Source of the DNA: Streptomyces asoensis
GTDB taxonomy: Bacteria > Actinomycetota > Actinomycetes > Streptomycetales > Streptomycetaceae
Assembly (NCBI RefSeq): GCF_013085465.1
Contig: NZ_CP049838.1
Span: 8,990,001 to 9,054,000, forward strand
Direction: 5' to 3'
Length of the DNA: 64,000 nt
Shown here: positions 59,155 to 64,000 of the stretch, in pieces
How the letters are laid out: the number at the start of each line of letters is the position of its first letter
How positions within the stretch are numbered: the first letter of the stretch is position 1
Notes under the pieces: generated by a model
What the model was told of the DNA's origin: nothing
Database searches by the model: none
The model's input: only the letters and a program-made list of their open reading frames with translations
Made by a program: the position numbers and the translations under genes

Positions 59155-60501
59155 TCACTGGTCGAGAATCAGGTTGATCTGGCTGTTGGTCCGGTCGAGA
59201 CCGCTCACGGAGCTGCCGTTGCCGAAGATGTCCTGCATGGCGGGGTGCATGAGCGCGTACACGTCGGCCGCGTAGTTGGTGATCGGATAGGAGAAGGTGG
59301 CGAAGTCCTTCTTGTCGGCGACCGGTTCGGTGAACGCGCCGACGTCGATGCCCTTCTTCTCGTAGGCCGCCACCGCGGCCTTCGTGCCGTCGGGCGTCGC
59401 CGGGAAGACGATCCCGTAACTCCCCACCGTCCGCTGGCACTCGTCCGACGCCAGGTACGCGACCCACTTCTTCGCGCCCGCCTTGTTGCGGGCGTTCCTG
59501 GTGATCGAGTCGGCGAGGCCGTTCATCATCGTGGCGCGCTTGCCGGTCGGGCCGGCGGGCGTGACGGCGGTGCCGATGTCCAGGCCCTTGAAACCGTCGT
59601 ACGACGAGATCATCCACGCGCCGTCGAAGGCGGCGGCCGCCTTGCCCGCGGCCACCTGGGTGTTGGCCTGGTTGGACTGGGAGTTGTAGTCGGTGAAGGG
59701 CACCATGTAGCCCTTCTTCGCCAGGCCGAAGTACCACTTGACGACCGACTGGAAGATCTTGCTGTCGTACCGGTACTTCGTGCCCCACCGCTTCCGGTCC
59801 GTGTAGGTCCAGCCGGCGGAGGCGGTGAAGGTGCTCCACTGGGTCTGGCCGTCGCCGTCCCCACCGCCGTTGGTGGCGAGGCCGTACACCTTGACGTCGT
59901 TCTTGTCGAAGCCGGGCTCGTCGCCCCGCCTGCCTTTGCCGTCGACGGTGAGGTGCGCGATGGCCTTCTCGAACGTGCCGCCGTCCTTCGGGTTCCAGGA
60001 GAGGCCGTTCAGCTGCTCGGCGGTGAGGCCCGCGTCCTTCGCCAGCTTCCGGTTGTAGAAGAGGGCGACGGTGTCCCAGTCCTTCGGGGCGCCGTAGCGC
60101 CGGCCGTCCTGGCCCATCCAGTTGGCGCCGAGCCCCGGCTGGTAGTCGGCGTCGTCGATGCCCAGGTCGTCGAGCGGTTCCAGCACCTTCAGGTCGGCGA
60201 ACTGGCCGAACTTCTGGATGTGGTCGGTGAACACGTCCGGCTCGGTGCCCGCGATGAAGCTCGCGGTGAGCTTGGTCCAGTAGTCGTCCCAGCCCAACTG
60301 GGAGATCTTCACGGTGAGTCCGGGGTTCTGCTTCTCGAAGTCCTTCGCGCACGCCTCGTAGGCGGGCTGCTGGTTGGCGTCCCACAGCCAGTACGTCACC
60401 GTGTTCGCCGACGACCCGGCGCCCCCCTGGGCACAGCCGCTCACCAGGGACAGCCCGAGCACCCCGGCCAGTGCGGTGACCGTACGCATCCGTATCCGCA
60501 T
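59155..60501 (-). CDS. Carbohydrate ABC transporter substrate-binding lipoprotein
   Basis: 448 aa. Lipobox LSLVSGC about residue 19-25 marks lipid anchoring; the rest is a family 1 extracellular solute-binding protein (YWLWDANQQPAYEACAKDFEKQNPG, DVFTDHIQKFGQFADLKVLEPLDD). Start ATG 60501 has GGGGA upstream; ATG 60513 gives four more residues and overlaps the permease stop by one base. Delivers an unidentified sugar to the two permeases. Confidence 0.9.
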   Translation of the reverse strand: MRIRMRTVTALAGVLGLSLVSGCAQGGAGSSANTVTYWLWDANQQPAYEACAKDFEKQNPGLTVKISQLGWDDYWTKLTASFIAGTEPDVFTDHIQKFGQFADLKVLEPLDDLGIDDADYQPGLGANWMGQDGRRYGAPKDWDTVALFYNRKLAKDAGLTAEQLNGLSWNPKDGGTFEKAIAHLTVDGKGRRGDEPGFDKNDVKVYGLATNGGGDGDGQTQWSTFTASAGWTYTDRKRWGTKYRYDSKIFQSVVKWYFGLAKKGYMVPFTDYNSQSNQANTQVAAGKAAAAFDGAWMISSYDGFKGLDIGTAVTPAGPTGKRATMMNGLADSITRNARNKAGAKKWVAYLASDECQRTVGSYGIVFPATPDGTKAAVAAYEKKGIDVGAFTEPVADKKDFATFSYPITNYAADVYALMHPAMQDIFGNGSSVSGLDRTNSQINLILDQ

Positions 60502-60512
60502 GTCCGTCCCCA

Positions 60513-61451
60513 TTACTTGATCCCGGTGAAGCTGATGGTGCTGACGATGCGGCGGGCGAAGAACCCGAAGAGGACGAGCATGGGCAGGGCCGCGATGAGC
60601 GTCGCCGCCATCAGGCCCGACCAGTCGGTGCCGGTCTGCGGGGTCTGCGCCCGGAAGATGGCCAGCGCCACGGTGAGCACCCGTGAGCCGTCGCTGTAGG
60701 ACACCATCAACGGCCAGAAGTAGTCGTTCCAGGAGGTGATGTACGTCAGCACGGCCAGGGTCAGTACCGGCGTGGACGCCATCGGCAGCAGCACCCGGAA
60801 GAAGATCCGCACCTTCCCGGCACCGTCGAGCAGTGCCGCTTCCTCGACCTCTCGCGGGACGTTCATGAAGAACTGGCGCAGGAAGAACACCGCGAACGGC
60901 GTCATGAACATCGTCGGCAGGGCGATCCCCAACAGGGAGTCCACCAGGCCGAGTTCCTTGATGAGCACGAAGTTCGGCAGCAGGGTGAAGATGGTCGGCA
61001 CCATCAGACCGGCGAGGAACAGGGCGAACACCTTGTCCCGGCCGCGCCAGCGGAGGCGGGCGAAGGCGTATGCGGCCATGGCGGAGAAGAAGATCTGGCA
61101 GACGGTGACGAGGGTCGAGACGACCACCGAGTTGAGCAGATACCGCCAGAACCTCAGCCCGCCGCCCGCACCGCCCTGTGCGATCGCCTCCTTGGTGGAC
61201 TGGAGGCCGAGCGCCCGTTCGAAGCCGCCGGTGGTCGGATCGACCGGCAGGACATCGCCCGGGCTCGCGGCGAGCCCGGAGTTGGTGGACAGCGCGGTGC
61301 GCAGGATCCAGTAGAACGGCAACAGGGTGACGAGCACGATCACGACCATCACCGCCCAGGCCACGATCCGCCCGGGGGTCGGCCGGGGCCTGACGGGCCG
61401 TACGGGTGTCGCCTGTGGTGAGGGTGCCGTCGGGACGGTCACTGCGGACAT
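60513..61451 (-). CDS. Carbohydrate ABC transporter permease (MalG type)
   Basis: 312 aa, six membrane helices. The EAA loop reads EVEEAALLDGAGKVRIFFRVLLP. TM1 is WAVMVVIVLVTLLPFYWILRTAL. Belongs with the MalF-type permease 15 bp upstream; an ATPase subunit (MsiK-like) is not encoded here, as is common in Streptomyces. Confidence 0.92.
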   Translation of the reverse strand: MSAVTVPTAPSPQATPVRPVRPRPTPGRIVAWAVMVVIVLVTLLPFYWILRTALSTNSGLAASPGDVLPVDPTTGGFERALGLQSTKEAIAQGGAGGGLRFWRYLLNSVVVSTLVTVCQIFFSAMAAYAFARLRWRGRDKVFALFLAGLMVPTIFTLLPNFVLIKELGLVDSLLGIALPTMFMTPFAVFFLRQFFMNVPREVEEAALLDGAGKVRIFFRVLLPMASTPVLTLAVLTYITSWNDYFWPLMVSYSDGSRVLTVALAIFRAQTPQTGTDWSGLMAATLIAALPMLVLFGFFARRIVSTISFTGIK

Positions 61452-61466
61452 GTCGACTCCTTCCGC

Positions 61467-62435
61467 TCAGCCGAGGTCGGTCTGACCGGCTCGGGTGAGC
61501 CGGTACTGGACGAAGGTGATCGCGCTGAGCACGACGAGCAGGGCCACCGACATCGCGGAGGCGTAGCCGAACTGGAAGCGGCCGAAGGCGGCGCCGTAGA
61601 TGTAGTACTGGAGCACGTTGGTGGCGTCCGCCGGACCGCCCCTGGTCGTCACGGCGACGGTGTCGAACACCTGGAACGAGCCGATCACCGTCATGATCAG
61701 CACGACCGCGAGGACCGGCCGCAACAGCGGCATGGTGATCCGCCAGAACATCCGCCACTCGCTCGCGCCGTCCACCTTCGCCGCCTCGTACATGTCGTTC
61801 GGGATGGCCTGGAGACCGGCGAACAGCAGCAGCGCGGTGTAGCCGACGTGCCGCCACACATTGATCAGGGCGATCGTGGGGATCGCCCAGGTCTCGTCCG
61901 CCAGGAACGGGATGCGGTCGAAACCGAGCGCCGCGACGATCTCGTTGCCGACACCGAGCTGGGTGTCCAGGATCCAGAGCCAGACGATGCCGGCGACGAC
62001 GTTCGACATCAGATACGGCGTGAGCACGATCCCGCGCAGCACCGCCGACTGGGTCAGCCGCTGAAGCAGTACGGCGATCGCCAGCGCCGAGACCGTCTGC
62101 ACCCCGATGTTGATGACCACGTAGGCGACCGTGACCCGGAGGGAGCTCCAGAAGATCGGGTCGTGCACCATGCGCACGTAGTTGTCGAAGCCCACCCATT
62201 CCGCCGGGGTGAGCAGGTTGAAGCGGGTGAAGCTCAGGTAGATCCCGCGCAGCGTCGGCCAGAGCAGGAAGACGACGAATCCCAGCAGGGCCGGCGCGAT
62301 GAACACGGCGGCGAGCCGCCCGTCACCCCGGCTCTCGCCCGTCCCCGGCCGCCGGTCCGTCCTCGACTTGGTCGCGGTCCGCTCGGCGCCGCCCGGTGGC
62401 AGGCGCGACGGTGGGCTGCTGGAGGCGATGGTCAT
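61467..62435 (-). CDS. Carbohydrate ABC transporter permease (MalF type)
   Basis: 322 aa, six helices after a Ser/Pro/Arg-rich cytoplasmic N-terminus. EAA loop MYEAAKVDGASEWRMFWRITMPLLRPV. ATG 62435 with AAGGGAG upstream; the longer frame is excluded because it crosses the operator region. First gene of the importer operon, divergent from the ROK regulator. Confidence 0.92.
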   Translation of the reverse strand: MTIASSSPPSRLPPGGAERTATKSRTDRRPGTGESRGDGRLAAVFIAPALLGFVVFLLWPTLRGIYLSFTRFNLLTPAEWVGFDNYVRMVHDPIFWSSLRVTVAYVVINIGVQTVSALAIAVLLQRLTQSAVLRGIVLTPYLMSNVVAGIVWLWILDTQLGVGNEIVAALGFDRIPFLADETWAIPTIALINVWRHVGYTALLLFAGLQAIPNDMYEAAKVDGASEWRMFWRITMPLLRPVLAVVLIMTVIGSFQVFDTVAVTTRGGPADATNVLQYYIYGAAFGRFQFGYASAMSVALLVVLSAITFVQYRLTRAGQTDLG

Positions 62436-62478
62436 CGTGAGACTCCCTTGTCCGCGGCGGCTCGTCCTCGGGCACTTA

Positions 62479-62534
62479 CTTTTGTGGCGGAAGAATCCAG
62501 CCGTCAAGGGGTCGGTGAACATCTTTTGTGGAGG
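62479..62534. promoter_or_regulatory. Candidate operator: two CTTTTGTGG direct repeats
   Basis: CTTTTGTGG occurs at 62479-62487 and 62523-62531, 44 bp apart (about four helical turns), each followed by GG two bases on. Located between the importer operon and the divergent ROK gene. Confidence 0.5.
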
Positions 62535-62609
62535 CCGCGCGGCCCGTATGGTGACCTAGATACTTCCAAGGCAAAAAGAAATCGGCGAGCGTGTGGGAGT
62601 CTGACCCTC

Positions 62610-63770
62610 ATGACCACAGGTACTGCCAGCTGGCTGCCGCTGAGCCCGGGGGAGCGCTCGGTCGCCATCGAGGTGCTCGTCCACGGCCCGCTCTCGCGCA
62701 CCGACCTCGCGCGGCGGCTCAACCTCTCCGCCGGCAGCCTCACCCGGCTGACCAAACCGCTGATCGAGTCGGGACTGCTGGTCGAGGTGCCCGACGGGGG
62801 CATCGCGGTGGAGACACGGCAGGGGCGCCCCTCGCAGCCGCTCGACGTGGTCGCCCAGTCCCGCTCCTTCATCGGCTTCAAGATCACCGGTGACATGGTG
62901 TACGGCGTCGTCACCACCCTGCGCAGCGACATCGTCGCCCGTCACGACCGCCCGCTCACCACGCACGACCCCGAAGAGGTCGTCGCGCTGCTGGGTGAGA
63001 TGACCGACGAACTGGCCCGTGCCCATCCCGGCCTCGCCGGGATCGGCATCGGGGTGGGCGGGCGCGTCGAGGACCGCGCGCTGGTCGGGGAGTCGCCCTT
63101 CCTGGGGTGGCGGGACATCCCGCTGGCCGCACTGGTCGAGGAGCGCACCGGGCTGCCCGTGGTCCTGGAGAACGACGTCGCCGCTCTGGTGGAGGCCGAG
63201 ACCTGGTTCGGCGCGGGGCGCGGGCTCGACCGGTTCGTGGTCCTCACCATCGGTGCGGGCTTCGGCTACGGCCTGGTCCTCTCGGGCAGGCGGGTGCCCT
63301 GTGTCGAGGAGGACGGCGGCTTCGGCCGGCACATCATCATCGACCCCAGCGGTCCACTCACCCCCGACGGGGAGCGTGGCAGCGCCGTCTCGCTGCTGAC
63401 CATCCCCAGCATCCGCTACCAGGTGCAGGCCGCCACCGGCCGTGAGCACACGTACGAGGAGATCCTCGCCCTGGCCGCGGCCGGGGAGCCCATGCCCGCC
63501 CGCGTCGTCGACGAGGCGGCCCGCGCGCTGGGCACCCTGATCGCGCAGATCGCCAACTTCGTCATGCCGCAGAAGGTCCTGCTGGCCGGTGAGGGGGTCG
63601 GCCTGATGGACGTCGGCGGGGCGACGGTGGAGGCCGCCGTCCGCGCCCACCGGCATCCGCTGGCCGTCCCGGTGGCCCTGGAGACCAAGGTGTCGGACTT
63701 CCACGACTGGGCGCGCGGCGCCGCCGTGCTGGCCATTCAGGTGCTGGTCCTGGGGGCGGCGGAGGGGTGA
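62610..63770 (+). CDS. ROK-family transcriptional regulator
   Basis: 386 aa. N-terminal winged helix-turn-helix (about 12-65, GPLSRTDLARRLNLSAGSLTRLTKPLIESGLL) and a ROK sugar-kinase-like domain (about 85-380) with GIGIGVGGRV, ENDVAALVEAETWFG and TIGAGFGYGLVL. The usual zinc-finger-like Cys cluster of ROK repressors is not evident, and the ATP site looks degenerate, as in regulator members. ATG 62610, GGGAG upstream. Probably controls the divergent sugar-importer operon in response to its sugar. Confidence 0.92.
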   Translation: MTTGTASWLPLSPGERSVAIEVLVHGPLSRTDLARRLNLSAGSLTRLTKPLIESGLLVEVPDGGIAVETRQGRPSQPLDVVAQSRSFIGFKITGDMVYGVVTTLRSDIVARHDRPLTTHDPEEVVALLGEMTDELARAHPGLAGIGIGVGGRVEDRALVGESPFLGWRDIPLAALVEERTGLPVVLENDVAALVEAETWFGAGRGLDRFVVLTIGAGFGYGLVLSGRRVPCVEEDGGFGRHIIIDPSGPLTPDGERGSAVSLLTIPSIRYQVQAATGREHTYEEILALAAAGEPMPARVVDEAARALGTLIAQIANFVMPQKVLLAGEGVGLMDVGGATVEAAVRAHRHPLAVPVALETKVSDFHDWARGAAVLAIQVLVLGAAEG

Positions 63771-63785
63771 ACGGCGTTTTGGGGG

Positions 63786-63816
63786 TTGACAGATGGACGT
63801 GATCAGTAACACGTCC
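63786..63816 (+). promoter_or_regulatory. TTGACA box followed by an inverted repeat
   Basis: TTGACA at 63786-63791 is followed by GGACGTG-8 nt-CACGTCC (63795-63816). No convincing -10 box at 17-18 bp was found. Possible promoter/operator of the last gene. Confidence 0.35.
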
Positions 63817-63881
63817 GTTATGTCCTATTCATTCGTGATGACTCACGCGGCCTTCACTTCCGAAGCCGTAAGCTTCACGCC

Positions 63882-64000
63882 ATGTCCACCACTGTTGAAT
63901 CCCTCTCCGAGCGATCGGCCGCAGAGGTCAACGAGGAGATCCGGGCCCTGTGGCTCCGGTCGGGCGGGACACTGAGCGTCGAGCAGCGTGCGGAATACCA
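63882..64000 (+). CDS. Start of a hypothetical gene, cut by the window end
   Basis: Begins MSTTVESLSERSAAEVNEE; 39 codons visible, still open at the end. Charged, helical, no signal peptide or membrane segment. No family recognised. Confidence 0.6.
   Translation, partial: MSTTVESLSERSAAEVNEEIRALWLRSGGTLSVEQRAEY

Noticed and set aside
57938-62199. Long fused frames joining oxidoreductase, binding protein and permease
   Set aside because: Upstream parts of these frames are out-of-frame shadows of neighbouring genes; proper starts with ribosome-binding sites exist inside.
1-64000. tRNA, rRNA, insertion sequences, integrases, attachment sites
   Set aside because: Looked for by eye and none recognised; tRNA absence would need a covariance search to confirm.

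Overview
The window is high-GC actinobacterial DNA, almost certainly from a Streptomyces chromosome. The evidence is a Streptomyces subtilisin inhibitor, a streptogrisin-type protease, a SapB-type lanthipeptide operon, a mycothiol-dependent formaldehyde dehydrogenase, GTG/TTG starts, G/C-ending codons and only two TTA leucine codons noticed. No tRNA, rRNA, CRISPR array, insertion sequence or prophage was recognised.

Layout. 0.3-6.1 kb: secreted protease inhibitor, CDGSH iron-sulfur protein, HemK-like methyltransferase, heme-oxygenase-fold protein, a 136-bp tandem repeat, Ppx/GppA phosphatase and a 14-TM MFS exporter with a palindromic operator region. 6.2-12.4 kb: an NHLM-type peptide export operon (C39 peptidase/ABC, second ABC protein, HlyD adaptor) led by a small double-glycine precursor whose core has no cysteine. 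12.4-13.4 kb: about 1 kb with no convincing gene. 13.4-14.9 kb: streptogrisin-like protease with an acidic, calcium-binding-like repeat tail. 15.0-27.5 kb: a SapB/AmfS-like class III lanthipeptide cluster (ramC, ramS, ramA, ramB on the minus strand, ramR convergent), flanked on both sides by multidomain PP2C phosphatases. 27.6-34.4 kb: a DUF6479-like membrane protein and a dTDP-rhamnose set (rmlA, rmlB, rmlD, rmlC) with a methyltransferase and a GT2 glycosyltransferase. 34.5-47.8 kb: metallophosphoesterase, XdhC protein, secreted endoglycoceramidase-like GH5, beta-propeller protein divergent from a TetR regulator with a clear operator, KAP-type membrane NTPase, GT1 glycosyltransferase, secreted GH27-CBM13 alpha-galactosidase and a membrane protein. 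48.1-57.9 kb: NTF2-like protein, small secreted protein, ABC exporter, mscR with a metallo-beta-lactamase partner, SDR, hypothetical protein, MFS, a PLP decarboxylase broken by an in-frame TAG, and an L,D-transpeptidase. 57.9-64 kb: a carbohydrate ABC importer with a Gfo/Idh/MocA oxidoreductase and a divergent ROK regulator, then the start of a truncated gene.

How it works together. Two ribosomal-peptide systems lie within about 13 kb. The ram cluster should make a SapB-like morphogenetic lanthipeptide: RamS precursor, RamC modification, RamAB export, RamR activation. TTA codons in ramC and ramR suggest bldA control. The ramR TTA triplet is also, read on the other strand, the TAA stop of ramB. 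The NHLM operon has a peptidase-exporter and a precursor but no adjacent modification enzyme, and its core cannot form thioether rings. It is the best candidate here for an undescribed system.
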